Positions 24,383 to 37,705 of a stretch of 64,000 bases of DNA are shown in pieces. The notes under the pieces were generated by a model that saw nothing but the letters and a program-made list of their open reading frames with translations, was not told the origin of the DNA and made no database searches. The translations under genes were made by a program, and so were the position numbers. The stretch is from Calliopsis andreniformis (taxonomy: Eukaryota > Arthropoda > Insecta > Hymenoptera > Andrenidae), in contig NW_027480423.1 in assembly GCF_051401765.1 (NCBI RefSeq), positions 18,228,001 through 18,292,000 of the forward strand, given 5' to 3'. How positions within the stretch are numbered: the stretch's first letter is position 1; every line of letters begins with the position of its first letter.

Positions 24383-26474
24383 ATTGTATTTTATGCTTCT
24401 GGCGTTGAATTCTAAGGCCCTAGCTATTCGATCTGGTGGAGCACCGCCCTAGACTGAAGCCTAGGTTGCCCGGAACGTAGAAATGACCATTACTTTCACA
24501 CTGTTTGCAATTATTCATTTTATACGATGGAAGAGCTGTTGTATTTATATAGTATTTTATGCTTCTGGCGTTGACTTCTAAGTCCCTAGCTATTCGATCT
24601 GGTGGAGCTACGCCCTAGAGTGAAGCCTAGGTTGCACGGAACGTAGAAGTGACCATTACTTTCACACTGCTTGCAATTATTCCTGTTATACAATTGAATA
24701 ACTGTTGCATTTTTATTGTATTTTATGCATCAGGCGTTGAATTCTAAGTCCCTAGCTATTCGATCTGGTGGAGCAACGCCCTAGAGCGGTGCCTAGGTTG
24801 CCCGGAACGTAGAAATGACCATCACTTTCACACTGTTTGCAATTATTCCTTTTATACGATGGAAAAGCTGTTGTATTTATATTGTATTTTATGCTTCTGG
24901 CGTTGAATCCTAAGGCCCTAGCTATTCGATTTGGTGGAGCAACGCCGCAGAGTGAAGCCTAGGTTGCCCGGAACGTAGAAATGACCATTACTTTCATACT
25001 GTTTGCAATTATTCATTTTATACGATGGAAGAGCTGTTGTATTTATATTGTATTTTATGCTTCTGGCGTTGACTTCTAAGGCCGTCGATATTAGATGTGC
25101 TGGAGCAACGCCCTAGAGTGACGCCTAGGTTGTACGGAACGTAGAAATGACCATCATCTTCACTCTGGTTGCAATTATTCCTGTTATACGATGGAAAAAC
25201 TGCTGTATTTTTATTGCATTTTATGCTTCGCGCGTTGACTTCTGAGGCTGTAGCTATTCGATATGGTGGCGCAACGCCCTAGAGTGAAGCCTAGGTAGCC
25301 CGGAACGTAGAAATGACCATCATTTTCACACTGTTTGCAATTATTCATTTTATACGATGGAAAAGCTGTTGTATTTATATTGTATTTTATGCTTCTGGCG
25401 TTGAATTCTAAGGCCCTAGCTATTCGATCTGGTGGAGCAACGCCCTAGACTGAAGCCTAGGTTGCCCGGAACGTAGAAATGACCATTACTTTCACACTGT
25501 TTGCAATTATTCATTTTATACGATGGAAGAGCTGTTGTATTTATATTGTATTTTATGCTTCTGGCGTTGACTTCTAAGTCCCTAGCTATTCGATCTGGTG
25601 GAGCTACGCCCTAGAGTGAAGCCTAGGTTGCACGGAACGTAGAAGTGACCATTACTTTCACACTGCTTGCAATTATTCCTGTTATACAATTGAATAACTG
25701 TTGCATTTTTATTGTATTTTATGCATCAGGCGTTGAATTCTAAGTCCCTAGCTATTCGATCTGGTGGAGCAACGCCCTAGAGCGGTGCCTAGGTTGCCCG
25801 GAACGTAGAAATGACCATCACTTTCACACTGTTTGCAATTATTCCTTTTATACGATGGAAAAGCTGTTGTATTTATATTGTATTTTATGCTTCTGGCGTT
25901 GAATTCTAAGGCCCTAGCTATTCGATTTGGTGGAGCAACGCCGCAGAGTGAAGCCTAGGTTGCCCGGAACGTAGAAATGACCATTACTTTCATACTGTTT
26001 GCAATTATTCATTTTATACGATGGAAGAGCTGTTGTATTTATATTGTATTTTATGCTTCTGGCGTTGACTTCTAAGGCCGTAGATATTAGATGTGCTGGA
26101 GCAACGCCCTAGAGTGACGCCTAGGTTGTACGGAACGTAGAAATGACCATCATCTTCACTCTGGTTGCAATTATTCCTGTTATACGATGGAAAAACTGCT
26201 GTATTTTTATTGCATTTTATGCTTCGCGCGTTGACTTCTGAGGCCGTAGCTATTCGATATGGTGGCGCAACGCCCTAGAGTGAAGCCTAGGTAGCCGGGA
26301 ACGTAGAAATGACCATCATTTTCACACTGTTTGCAATTATTCATTTAATACGATGGAAAAGCTGTTGTATTTATATTGTATTTTATGCTTCTGGCGTTGA
26401 ATTCTAAGGCCCTAGACATTCGATGTGGTGGAGCAACGCCCTGGAGTGAAGCCTAGGTAGCCCGGAACGTAGAA
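24383..26474 (+). repeat. Duplicated segment Va (copy at 40,643-42,734)
   Basis: This segment is near identical to the copy 16,260 bp away (98 x 166 minus 8), the longest-range high-identity pair in the left array. Both share the rare 'gccgtcgatattag' (25,081 and 41,341). Internally it is a tandem pair of six-monomer (996 bp) units, 24,383-25,418 and 25,379-26,414, recognised by 'caattgaataactg' and 'gagctacgccc'. The first unit has 'gagcaccgccc' and 'tatatagtatt' where the second has 'gagcaacgccc' and 'tatattgtatt'. Confidence 0.87.
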
Positions 26475-27130
26475 ATGACCATCATCTTCACACTGTTTGC
26501 AATTATTCATTTTATACGATGGAAAAGCTGTGGTATTTATATTGTATTTTGTGATTCTGGCGCTGACATCTAAGGCCGTAGATATTTGATGTGGTGGAGC
26601 AACGCCCTAGAGTGAAGCTTAGGTTTCCCGGAACGTAGAAACGACCATTACTTTCACCCTGGTTGCAATTATTCCTGTTATACAATGGAACAACTGTTGT
26701 ATTTTTATTGTATTTTATGCTTCTGGCGTTGAGTTCTAAGTCCCTAGCTATTCGATCTGTCGGAGCAACGCATTGAGCGGAGCCTAGGTTGCCCGGAACG
26801 TAGAAATGACCATCACTTTCACACTGGTTGCAATTATACCTGTAATACGATGGTGAAACTCTTGTATCTTTATTGTATTTTATGCTTCAGGCATTGACTT
26901 CTATAGCCATACCTACTCCATCTGGAGGAGCAACGCCCTAGAGTCAAGCCTAGGTTGCCCGGAACGTAGATATGACCATAACTTTCACACTGGTTGCAAT
27001 TATTCATGTTATACGATGGACAAACTCTTGTATCTTTATTGTATTTTAGGCTTCAGGCATTGACTTCTATAGCCATACCTATTCCATCTGGAGGAGCAAC
27101 GCCCTAGAGTCAAGCATAGGTTGCCCGGAA
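25126..27130 (+). repeat. Duplicated segment VIa (copy at 38,233-40,237)
   Basis: Offset 13,107 bp (79 x 166 minus 7). It runs from 'ttgtacggaacg' through 'gaggctgtagc', a variant kept in both copies, into the first part of an A-block. It ends in 'ggttgcccggaac', where 38-40 kb switches to another source. Confidence 0.83.
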
Positions 27131-27497
27131 CGTAGAAGTGACCATAACTTTCACACTGGTTGCAATTATACTTTTTATACGATGGAAAAACTGTTGTATT
27201 TATTTTGTATTTTATGATTCTATCGTTGACTTCTTAGGCCCTAACTATTCGCTCTGGTTGACCAACGCCCTAGAGTGAAGCCTAGGTTGCCCGGAACGTA
27301 GAAATGACCATCACCTTCACTCTGGTTGCAATTATTCATGCTATACGATGGAAAAACTGTTGCATTTTTATTGCATTTTCTGCTTCTGGCGTTGACTTCT
27401 AAGACTGTAGCTATTAGATGTGGTGTAGCAACGCCCTAGAGTGACGCCTAGGCTGCACGGACCGTAGAAATGACCATCATCTTCACTCTGGTTGCAA
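25330..27497 (+). repeat. Duplicated segment VIIa (copy at 29,644-31,811)
   Basis: Offset 4,314 bp (26 x 166 minus 2). It covers 'ccctagactgaagcc', 'caattgaataactg', 'aacgccgcagagtg' and 'tcatttaatacg' monomers and A-block 10. It ends at 'ttgcaatta', where this copy continues 'ttcatttaatacg' and its partner 'ctcctgttatacg'. Confidence 0.87.
26635..27415 (+). repeat. A-block 10 (short, subtype A3)
   Basis: First of the five-monomer A-blocks: M1, M2, M3, M6, M7. 'gcataggttgcccgg' of M3 runs straight into 'gaagtgaccataac' of M6, so M4 and M5 (332 bp) are absent without disturbing the monomer register. A3 also has 'gatggtgaaactcttg' in M2 and 'attttaggcttcagg' in M3. Confidence 0.92.
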
Positions 27498-27795
27498 TTA
27501 TTCATTTAATACGATGGAAAAGCTGTTGTATTTATATTGTATTTTATGCTTCTGGCGTTGAATTCTAAGGCCCTAGACATTCGATGTGGTGGAGCAACGC
27601 CCTGGAGTGAAGCCTAGGTAGCCCGGAACGTAGAAATGACCATCATCTTCACACTGTTTGCAATTATTCATTTTATACGATGGAAAAGCTGTGGTATTTA
27701 TATTGTATTTTGTGATTCTGGCGCTGACATCTAAGGCCGTAGATATTTGATGTGGTGGAGCAACGCCCTAGAGTGAAGCTTAGGTTTCCCGGAAC

Positions 27796-28576
27796 GTAGA
27801 AACGACCATTACTTTCACCCTGGTTGCAATTATTCCTGTTATACAATGGAACAACTGTTGTATTTTTATTGTATTTTATGCTTCTGGCGTTGAGTTCTAA
27901 GTCCCTAGCTATTCGATCTGTCGGAGCAACGCATTGAGCGGAGCCTAGGTTGCCCGGAACGTAGAAATGACCATCACTTTCACACTGGTTGCAATTATAC
28001 CTGTAATACGATGGTGAAGCTCTTGTATCTTTATTGTATTTTATGCTTCAGGCATTGACTTCTATAGCCATACCTACTCCATCTGGAGGAGCAACGCCCT
28101 AGAGTCAAGCCTAGGTTGCCCGGAACGTAGATATGACCATAACTTTCACACTGGTTGCAATTATTCATGTTATACGATGGACAAACTCTTGTATCTTTAT
28201 TGTATTTTAGGCTTCAGGCATTGACTTCTATAGCCATACCTATTCCATCCGGAGAAGCAACGCCCTAGAGTCAAGCATAGGTTGCCCGGAACGTAGAAGT
28301 GACCATAACTTTCACACTGGTTGCAATTATACTTTTTATACGATGGAAAAACTGTTGTATTTATTTTGTATTTTATGATTCTATCGTTGACTTCTTAGGC
28401 CCTAACTATTCGCTCTGGTTGACCAACGCCCTAGAGTGAAGCCTAGGTTGCCCGGAACGTAGAAATGACCATCACCTTCACTCTGGTTGCAATTATTCAT
28501 GCTATACGATGGAAAAACTGTTGCATTTTTATTGCATTTTCTGCTTCTGGCGTTGACTTCTAAGACTGTAGCTATT
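27796..28576 (+). repeat. A-block 11 (short, subtype A3)
   Basis: Tandem copy of A-block 10, 1,161 bp on. It carries the private variants 'ggtgaagctcttg' and 'atccggagaagc', which distinguish it from all other A3 blocks. Confidence 0.92.
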
Positions 28577-28658
28577 AGATGTGGTGTAGCAACGCCCTAG
28601 AGTGACGCCTAGGCTGCACGGACCGTAGAAATGACCATCATCTTCACTCTGGTTGCAA

Positions 28659-29643
28659 TTATTCCTGTTATACGACGGAAAAACTGCTGCATTTTTATTG
28701 CATCTTATGCTTCTGGCGTTGACTTCTAAGGCCGTAGCTATTCGATGTGGTGGAGCAACGCCCTAGAGTGAAGGCTTGGTTACCCGAGGCGTAGAAACGT
28801 CCATTACTTTCACACTGTTTGCAATTACTCATTCTATACGATGGTAAAGCTGTTGTATTTTTATTGTATTTTCTGCTTCTGGCATTGACTTCTAAGGTCC
28901 TAGCTATTCAATCTGGTGGGGCAACGCCGTAGAGTGAAGCCTAGGTTGCCGGGAACATAGAAATGACCATCACCTTCGCTCTGGTTGCAATTACTCCTGT
29001 AATACCATGGAAAAACTGTTGTATTTTTATTGTATTTTATGCTTCTTGAGTTGAATCCTAAGTCCCTAGCTATTCGGTCTGGTGGAGGAACGCCCTAGAG
29101 TGAAGCCTAGGTTGCCCGGAACGCAGCAATGACCATTACTTTCACTCTGTTTGCAATTATTCATTTTATACGATGGAAAAGCTGTTGTATTTATATTGTA
29201 TTTTATGCTTCTGGCGTTGACTTCTAAGGCCGTAGCTATTAGATGTGGTGGAGCAACGCGCTAGAGTGACGCCTAGGTTGCACGGAACGTAGAAGTGACC
29301 TTTACTTTCACACTGCTTGCAATTATTCCTGTTATACAATGGAAAAACTGTTGCATTTTTATTGTATTTTATGCATCTGGCGTTGAATTCTAAGTCCCTA
29401 GCTATTCGATCTGGTGGAGCAACGCCCTAGAGCGGAGCTTAGGTTGCCCGGAACGTAGAAATGACCATCACTTTCACACTGTTTGCAATTATTCATTTTA
29501 TACGATGGAAAAGCTGTTGTATATATATTGTATTTTGTGATTCTGGCGCTGACATCTAAGGCCGTAGATATTTGATGTGGTGGAGCAACGCCCTAGAGTG
29601 AAGCTTAGGTTTCCCGGAACGTAGAAATGACCATCATCTTCAC
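28659..29643 (+). repeat. Satellite segment partly copied at 32,379-33,186
   Basis: Six monomers. 28,728-29,535 is repeated 3,651 bp downstream (22 x 166 minus 1), recognised by 'ggttacccgaggcgtag', 'ccttcgctctgg' and 'tgtatatatattg'. The final part (from 'gtgattctggcgctgac' near 29,538) has switched to the monomers found just upstream of the A3 blocks. Confidence 0.8.
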
Positions 29644-31811
29644 ACTGTTTGCAATTATTCATTTTATACGATGGAAAAGCTGTTGTATTTATATTGTATT
29701 TTATGCTTCTGGCGTTGAATTCTAAGGCCCTAGCTATTCGATCTGGTGGAGCAACGCCCTAGACTGAAGCCTAGGTTGCCCGGAACGTAGAAATGACCAT
29801 TACTTTCACACTGTTTGCAATTATTCATTTTATACGATGGAAGAGCTGTTGTATTTATATTGTATTTTATGCTTCTGGCGTTGACTTCTAAGTCCCTAGC
29901 TATTCGATCTGGTGGAGCTACGCCCTAGAGTGAAGCCTAGGTTGCACGGAACGTAGAAGTGACCATTACTTTCACACTGCTTGCAATTATTCCTGTTATA
30001 CAATTGAATAACTGTTGCATTTTTATTGTATTTTATGCATCAGGCGTTGAATTCTAAGTCCCTAGCTATTCGATCTGGTGGAGCAACGCCCTAGAGCGGT
30101 GCCTAGGTTGCCCGGAACGTAGAAATGACCATCACTTTCACACTGTTTGCAATTATTCCTTTTATACGATGGAAAAGCTGTTGTATTTATATTGTATTTT
30201 ATGCTTCTGGCGTTGAATTCTAAGGCCCTAGCTATTCGATTTGGTGGAGCAACGCCGCAGAGTGAAGCCTAGGTTGCCCGGAACGTAGAAATGACCATTA
30301 CTTTCATACTGTTTGCAATTATTCATTTTATACGATGGAAGAGCTGTTGTATTTATATTGTATTTTATGCTTCTGGCGTTGACTTCTAAGGCCGTAGATA
30401 TTAGATGTGCTGGAGCAACGCCCTAGAGTGACGCCTAGGTTGTACGGAACGTAGAAATGACCATCATCTTCACTCTGGTTGCAATTATTCCTGTTATACG
30501 ATGGAAAAACTGCTGTATTTTTATTGCATTTTATGCTTCGCGCGTTGACTTCTGAGGCCGTAGCTATTCGATATGGTGGCGCAACGCCCTAGAGTGAAGC
30601 CTAGGTAGCCGGGAACGTAGAAATGACCATCATTTTCACACTGTTTGCAATTATTCATTTAATACGATGGAAAAGCTGTTGTATTTATATTGTATTTTAT
30701 GCTTCTGGCGTTGAATTCTAAGGCCCTAGACATTCGATGTGGTGGAGCAACGCCCTGGAGTGAAGCCTAGGTAGCCCGGAACGTAGAAATGACCATCATC
30801 TTCACACTGTTTGCAATTATTCATTTTATACGATGGAAAAGCTGTGGTATTTATATTGTATTTTGTGATTCTGGCGCTGACATCTAAGGCCGTAGATATT
30901 TGATGTGGTGGAGCAACGCCCTAGAGTGAAGCTTAGGTTTCCCGGAACGTAGAAACGACCATTACTTTCACCCTGGTTGCAATTATTCCTGTTATACAAT
31001 GGAACAACTGTTGTATTTTTATTGTATTTTATGCTTCTGGCGTTGAGTTCTAAGTCCCTAGCTATTCGATCTGTCGGAGCAACGCATTGAGCGGAGCCTA
31101 GGTTGCCCGGAACGTAGAAATGACCATCACTTTCACACTGGTTGCAATTATACCTGTAATACGATGGTGAAACTCTTGTATCTTTATTGTATTTTATGCT
31201 TCAGGCATTGACTTCTATAGCCATACCTACTCCATCTGGAGGAGCAACGCCCTAGAGTCAAGCCTAGGTTGCCCGGAACGTAGATATGACCATAACTTTC
31301 ACACTGGTTGCAATTATTCATGTTATACGATGGACAAACTCTTGTATCTTTATTGTATTTTAGGCTTCAGGCATTGACTTCTATAGCCATACCTATTCCA
31401 TCTGGAGGAGCAACGCCCTAGAGTCAAGCATAGGTTGCCCGGAACGTAGAAGTGACCATAACTTTCACACTGGTTGCAATTATACTTTTTATACGATGGA
31501 AAAACTGTTGTATTTATTTTGTATTTTATGATTCTATCGTTGACTTCTTAGGCCCTAACTATTCGCTCTGGTTGACCAACGCCCTAGAGTGAAGCCTAGG
31601 TTGCCCGGAACGTAGAAATGACCATCACCTTCACTCTGGTTGCAATTATTCATGCTATACGATGGAAAAACTGTTGCATTTTTATTGCATTTTCTGCTTC
31701 TGGCGTTGACTTCTAAGACTGTAGCTATTAGATGTGGTGTAGCAACGCCCTAGAGTGACGCCTAGGCTGCACGGACCGTAGAAATGACCATCATCTTCAC
31801 TCTGGTTGCAA
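29644..31811 (+). repeat. Duplicated segment VIIb
   Basis: Second copy of 25,330-27,497 (offset 4,314), with A-block 12. Its later part, 30,242-32,065, is also copied at 35,882-37,705 (offset 5,640 bp, 34 x 166 minus 4), starting within 'ggtggagcaacgccgcag'. Confidence 0.87.
30949..31729 (+). repeat. A-block 12 (short, subtype A3)
   Basis: I noticed no difference from A-block 10, its counterpart 4,314 bp upstream. It is followed by 'attactcctgttatacgac' rather than the 'tcatttaatacg' that follows block 10, which marks the end of the copied tract. Confidence 0.92.
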
Positions 31812-33600
31812 TTACTCCTGTTATACGACGGAAAAACTGCTGTATTTTTATTGCATTTTATGCTTCTGGCGTTGACTTCTAAGGCCGTAGCTATTCGATG
31901 TGGTGGAGTAACGCCCTAGAGTGAAGGCTAGGTTTCCCGGAACGTAGAAACGACCATGACTTTCACACTGTTTGCAATTATTCACTTTATACGATGGAAA
32001 AGCTTTTGTATTTATATTGTATTTTATGCTTCTGGCGTTGAATTCTAAGGCCCTAGCTATTCGATTTGGTGGAGCAACGCCGCAGAGTGAAGCCTAGGTT
32101 GCCCGGAACGTAGAAATGACCATTACTTTCATACTGTTTGCAATTATTCATTTTATACGATGGAAGAGCTGTTGTATTTATATTGTATTTTATGCTTCTG
32201 GCGTTGACTTCTAAGGCCGTAGATATTAGATGTGCTGGAGCAACGCCCTAGAGTGACGCCTAGGTTGTACGGAACGTAGAAATGACCATCATCTTCACTC
32301 TGGTTGCAATTATTCCTGTTATACGATGGAAAAACTGCTGTATTTTTATTGCATTTTATGCTTCGCTCGTTGACTTCTGAGGCCGTAGCTATTCGATGTG
32401 GTGGAGCAACGCCCTAGAGTGAAGGCTTGGTTACCCGAGGCGTAGAAACGTCCATTACTTTCACACTGTTTGCAATTACTCATTCTATACGATGGTAAAG
32501 CTGTCGTATTTTTATTGTATTTTCTGCTTCTGGCATTGACTTCTAAGGTCCTAGCTATTCAATCTGGTGGGGCAACGCCGTAGAGTGAAGCCTAGGTTGC
32601 CGGGAACATAGAAATGACCATCACCTTCGCTCTGGTTGCAATTACTCCTGTAATACCATGGAAAAACTGTTGTATTTTTATTGTATTTTATGCTTCTTGA
32701 GTTGAATCCTAAGTCCCTAGCTATTCGGTCTGGTGGAGGAACGCCCTAGAGTGAAGCCTAGGTTGCCCGGAACGCAGCAATGACCATTACTTTCACTCTG
32801 TTTGCAATTATTCATTTTATACGATGGAAAAGCTGTTGTATTTATATTGTATTTTATGCTTCTGGCGTTGACTTCTAAGGCCGTAGCTATTAGATGTGGT
32901 GGAGCAACGCGCTAGAGTGACGCCTAGGTTGCACGGAACGTAGAAGTGACCTTTACTTTCACACTGCTTGCAATTATTCCTGTTATACAATGGAAAAACT
33001 GTTGCATTTTTATTGTATTTTATGCATCTGGCGTTGAATTCTAAGTCCCTAGCTATTCGATCTGGTGGAGCAACGCCCTAGAGCGGAGCTTAGGTTGCCC
33101 GGAACGTAGAAATGACCATCACTTTCACACTGTTTGCAATTATTCATTTTATACGATGGAAAAGCTGTTGTATATATATTGTATTTTATGCTTCTGGCGT
33201 TGAATTCTAAGGCCCTAGCTATTCGATCTAGTGGAGCAACGCCCTAGAGTGAAGCCTAGGTTGCCCGGAACGTAGAAATGACCATTACTTTCACACTGTT
33301 TGCAATTATTCATTTTATACGATGGAAGAGCTGTTGTATTTATATTGTATTTTATGCTTCTTGAGTTGAATCCTAAGTCCCTAGCTATTCGGTCTGGTGG
33401 AGGAACGCCCTAGAGTAAAGCCTAGGTTGCCCGGAACGCAGCAATGACCATTACTTTCACTCTGTTTGCAATTATTCATTTTATACGATGGAAAAGCTGT
33501 TGTATTTATATTGTATTTTATGCTTCTGGCGTTGACTTCTAAGGCCGTAGCTATTACATGTGGTGGAGCAACGCGCTAGAGTGACGCCTAGGTTGCACGG
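31812..33600 (+). repeat. Composite satellite segment
   Basis: About 11 monomers assembled from known parts: 'actcctgttatacgacgg' plus 'gtggagtaacgccc' (as at 3.9 kb), 'aacgccgcagagtg' to 'cttcgctcgttgac' (as at 42.2-42.5 kb), 32,379-33,186 (copy of 28,728-29,535), and 33,171 onward (older copy of 20,891 onward). No non-satellite sequence is present. Confidence 0.78.
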
Positions 33601-35886
33601 AACGTAGAAGTGACCTTTACTTTCACACTGTTTGCAATTATTCATTTTATACGATGGAAAAGCTGTTGTATTTATATTGTATTTTATGCTTTGGGCGTTG
33701 ACTTCTAAGGCCCTAGCTATTCGATTTGGTGGAGCAACGCCCTAGGGTGAAGTCTAGGTTGCCCGAAACGTAGAAATGACCAGTACTTTCACACTGGTTG
33801 CAATTATTCCTGTTATACAATGGAACAACTGTTGTATTTTTATTGTATTTTATGCTTCTGGCGTTGACTTTTAAGTCCCTAGCTATTCGATCTGGTGGAG
33901 CACCGCATAGAGCGGAGCCTAGGTTGCCCGGAACGTAGAAATGACCATCCCTTTCACACTGGTTGCAATTATACCTGTTATACGATGGAGAAGCTCTTGT
34001 ATCTTTACTGTATTTTATGCTTCAGGCATTGACTTCTATAGCCATACCTATTCCATCTGGAGGAGCAACGCCCTAGCGTCATGCCTAGGTTGCCCGGAAC
34101 GTAGATATGACCATAACTTTCACACTAGTTGCTATTATTCATGCTATACAATGGAAAGGCTGTTGTATTTATATTGTATTTTATGCTTCTGGCGTTGACT
34201 TCTAAGGCTGTAGCTATTCGATGTGGTGGAGCAACGCCCTAGAGTGAATCCTATGTAGCCCGGAACGTAGAAATGACCATCATCTCCACACTGTTTGCAA
34301 TTATTCATTTTATACGATGGAAAAGCTGTGGTATTTATATAGTATTTTGTGATTCTGGCGTTGAGATCTAAGGCCGTGGTTATTCGATGTGGTGGAGCAA
34401 CGCCCTAGAGTGAAGTCTAGGTTGCCGGGAACGTAGAAACGACCATTACTTTCACACTGGTTGCAATTATTCCTGTTATACCATGGAAAAACTGTTGTAT
34501 TTTTATTGTATTTTATGCTTCTGGCGTTGACTTCTAAGGCCGTAGCTATTAGATGTGGTGGAGGAACGCGCTAGAGTGACGCCTAGGATGCACGGAACGT
34601 AGAAATGACCATTACTTTCACACTGCTAGCAATTATTCCAGTTATACAATGGAAAAACTGTTGCATTTTATTGTATTTTATGCATCTGGCGTTGAATTCT
34701 AAGACCCTAGCTATTCGATCTGGTGGAGGAACGCCCTAGAGAGGAGCCTAGGTTGCCCGGAACGCAGCAATGACCATTACTTTCACTGTGTCTGCAAATA
34801 TTCATTTTATACGATGGAAAAGCTGTTGTATTTATATTGTATTTTATGCTTTGGGCGTTGACTTCTAAGGCCCTAGCTATTCGATTTGGTGGAGCAACGC
34901 CCTAGGGTGAAGTCTAGGTTGCCCGAAACGTAGAAATGACCAGTACTTTCACACTGGTTGCAATTATTCCTGTTATACAATGGAACAACTGTTGTCTTTT
35001 TATTGTATTTTATGCTTCTGGCGTTGACTTCTAAGTCCCTAGCTATTCGATCTGGTGGAGCACCGCATAGAGCGGAGCCTAGGTTGCCCGGAACGTAGAA
35101 ATGACCATCACTTTCACACTGGTTGCAATTACACCTGTTATACGATGGAGAAGCTCTTGTATCTTTACTGTATTTTATGCTTCAGGCATTGACTTCTATA
35201 GCCATACCTATTCCATCTGGAGGAGCAACGCCCTAGCGTCATGCCTAGGTTGCCCGGAACGTAGATATGACCATAACTTTCACACTAGTTGCTATTTTTC
35301 ATGCTATACAATGGAAAGGCTGTTGTATTTATATTGTATTTTATGCTTCTGGCGTTGACTTCTAAGGCTGTAGCTATTCGATGTGGTGGAGCAACGCCCT
35401 AGAGTGAATCCTATGTAGCCCGGAACGTAGAAATGACCATCATCTCTACACTGTTTGCAATTATTCATTTTATACGATGGAAAAGCTGTGGTATTTATAT
35501 AGTATTTTGTGATTCTGGCGTTGAATTCTAAGACCCTAGCTATTCGATCTGGTCGAGGAACGCCCTAGAGAGGAGCCTAGGTTGCCCGGAACGCAGCAAT
35601 GACCATTACTTTCACTCTGTCTGCAATTATTCATTTTATACGATGGAGAAGCTGTTGTATTTATATTGTATTTTATGCCTATGGCGTTGACTTCTAAGGC
35701 CGTAGCTGTTAGATGTGGTGGAGGAACGCGCTAGAGAGACGCCTAGGTTGCCCGGAACGTAGAAATGACCATCACCTTCACTCTGGATGCAATTACTCCT
35801 GTTATACGACGGAAAAACTGCTTTATTTTTATTGCATTTTATGCTTCTGGCGTTGACTTCTAAGGCCGTAGCTATTCGATGTGGTG
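33601..35886 (+). repeat. Duplicated segment VIIIa (copy at 42,726-45,011)
   Basis: Offset 9,125 bp, exactly 55 x 166 minus 5. It is recognised by 'gctttgggcgttgac', 'caccgcatagagcgg' and 'ctagttgctatt'. It contains its own seven-monomer tandem duplication, 33,640-34,367 against 34,800-35,527 (offset 1,160 bp), and the T-deleted 'gttgcattttattg' near 34,662. All of these recur in the copy. Confidence 0.9.
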
Positions 35887-37705
35887 GAGCAACGCCGCAG
35901 AGTGAAGCCTAGGTTGCCCGGAACGTAGAAATGACCATTACTTTCATACTGTTTGCAATTATTCATTTTATACGATGGAAGAGCTGTTGTATTTATATTG
36001 TATTTTATGCTTCTGGCGTTGACTTCTAAGGCCGTAGATATTAGATGTGCTGGAGCAACGCCCTAGAGTGACGCCTAGGTTGTACGGAACGTAGAAATGA
36101 CCATCATCTTCACTCTGGTTGCAATTATTCCTGTTATACGATGGAAAAACTGCTGTATTTTTATTGCATTTTATGCTTCGCGCGTTGACTTCTGAGGCCG
36201 TAGCTATTCGATATGGTGGCGCAACGCCCTAGAGTGAAGCCTAGGTAGCCGGGAACGTAGAAATGACCATCATTTTCACACTGTTTGCAATTATTCATTT
36301 AATACGATGGAAAAGCTGTTGTATTTATATTGTATTTTATGCTTCTGGCGTTGAATTCTAAGGCCCTAGACATTCGATGTGGTGGAGCAACGCCCTGGAG
36401 TGAAGCCTAGGTAGCCCGGAACGTAGAAATGACCATCATCTTCACACTGTTTGCAATTATTCATTTTATACGATGGAAAAGCTGTGGTATTTATATTGTA
36501 TTTTGTGATTCTGGCGCTGACATCTAAGGCCGTAGATATTTGATGTGGTGGAGCAACGCCCTAGAGTGAAGCTTAGGTTTCCCGGAACGTAGAAACGACC
36601 ATTACTTTCACCCTGGTTGCAATTATTCCTGTTATACAATGGAACAACTGTTGTATTTTTATTGTATTTTATGCTTCTGGCGTTGAGTTCTAAGTCCCTA
36701 GCTATTCGATCTGTCGGAGCAACGCATTGAGCGGAGCCTAGGTTGCCCGGAACGTAGAAATGACCATCACTTTCACACTGGTTGCAATTATACCTGTAAT
36801 ACGATGGTGAAACTCTTGTATCTTTATTGTATTTTATGCTTCAGGCATTGACTTCTATAGCCATACCTACTCCATCTGGAGGAGCAACGCCCTAGAGTCA
36901 AGCCTAGGTTGCCCGGAACGTAGATATGACCATAACTTTCACACTGGTTGCAATTATTCATGTTATACGATGGACAAACTCTTGTATCTTTATTGTATTT
37001 TAGGCTTCAGGCATTGACTTCTATAGCCATATCTATTCCATCTGGAGGAGCAACGCCCTAGAGTCAAGCATAGGTTGCCCGGAACGTAGAAGTGACCATA
37101 ACTTTCACACTGGTTGCAATTATACTTTTTATACGATGGAAAAACTGTTGTATTTATTTTGTATTTTATGATTCTATCGTTGACTTCTTAGGCCCTAACT
37201 ATTCGCTCTGGTTGACCAACGCCCTAGAGTGAAGCCTAGGTTGCCCGGAACGTAGAAATGACCATCACCTTCACTCTGGTTGCAATTATTCATGCTATAC
37301 GGTGGAAAAACTGTTGCATTTTTATTGCATTTTCTGCTTCTGGCGTTGACTTCTAAGACTGTAGCTATTAGATGTGGTGTAGCAACGCCCTAGAGTGACG
37401 CCTAGGCTGCACGGACCGTAGAAATGACCATCATCTTCACTCTGGTTGCAATTACTCCTGTTATACGACGGAAAAACTGCTGTATTTTTATTGCATTTTA
37501 TGCTTCTGGCGTTGACTTCTAAGGCCGTAGCTATTCGATGTGGTGGAGTAACACCCTAGAGTGAAGGCTAGGTTTCCCGGAACGTAGAAACGACCATGAC
37601 TTTCACACTGTTTGCAATTATTCACTTTATACGATGGAAAAGCTTTTGTATTTATATTGTATTTTATGCTTCTGGCGTTGAATTCTAAGGCCCTAGCTAT
37701 TCGAT
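35882..37705 (+). repeat. Duplicated segment IX (copy of 30,242-32,065)
   Basis: Offset 5,640 bp, containing A-block 13. The first ~1.2 kb also matches 39,036-40,237 at an offset of 3,153 bp. It ends near 'ctattcgatctggtggagc', where the earlier copy has 'gatttggtggagc'. Confidence 0.86.
36589..37369 (+). repeat. A-block 13 (short, subtype A3)
   Basis: A3 block with private changes 'tagccatatctattcc' (near 37,023) and 'gctatacggtgg' (near 37,294). Confidence 0.92.

Larger units (their letters stand above)
26331..28658 (+). repeat. Tandem pair of seven-monomer units (1,161 bp)
   Basis: Two head-to-tail copies, about 26,331-27,491 and 27,492-28,658, each beginning at 'tcatttaatacg' and each containing a short A-block. 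The offset of 1,161 bp is 7 x 166 minus 1; the missing base is in the M1 motif 'acgcattgagcgg'. The second unit has 'gatggtgaagctcttg' and 'ccatccggagaagc' as private changes. Confidence 0.88.
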
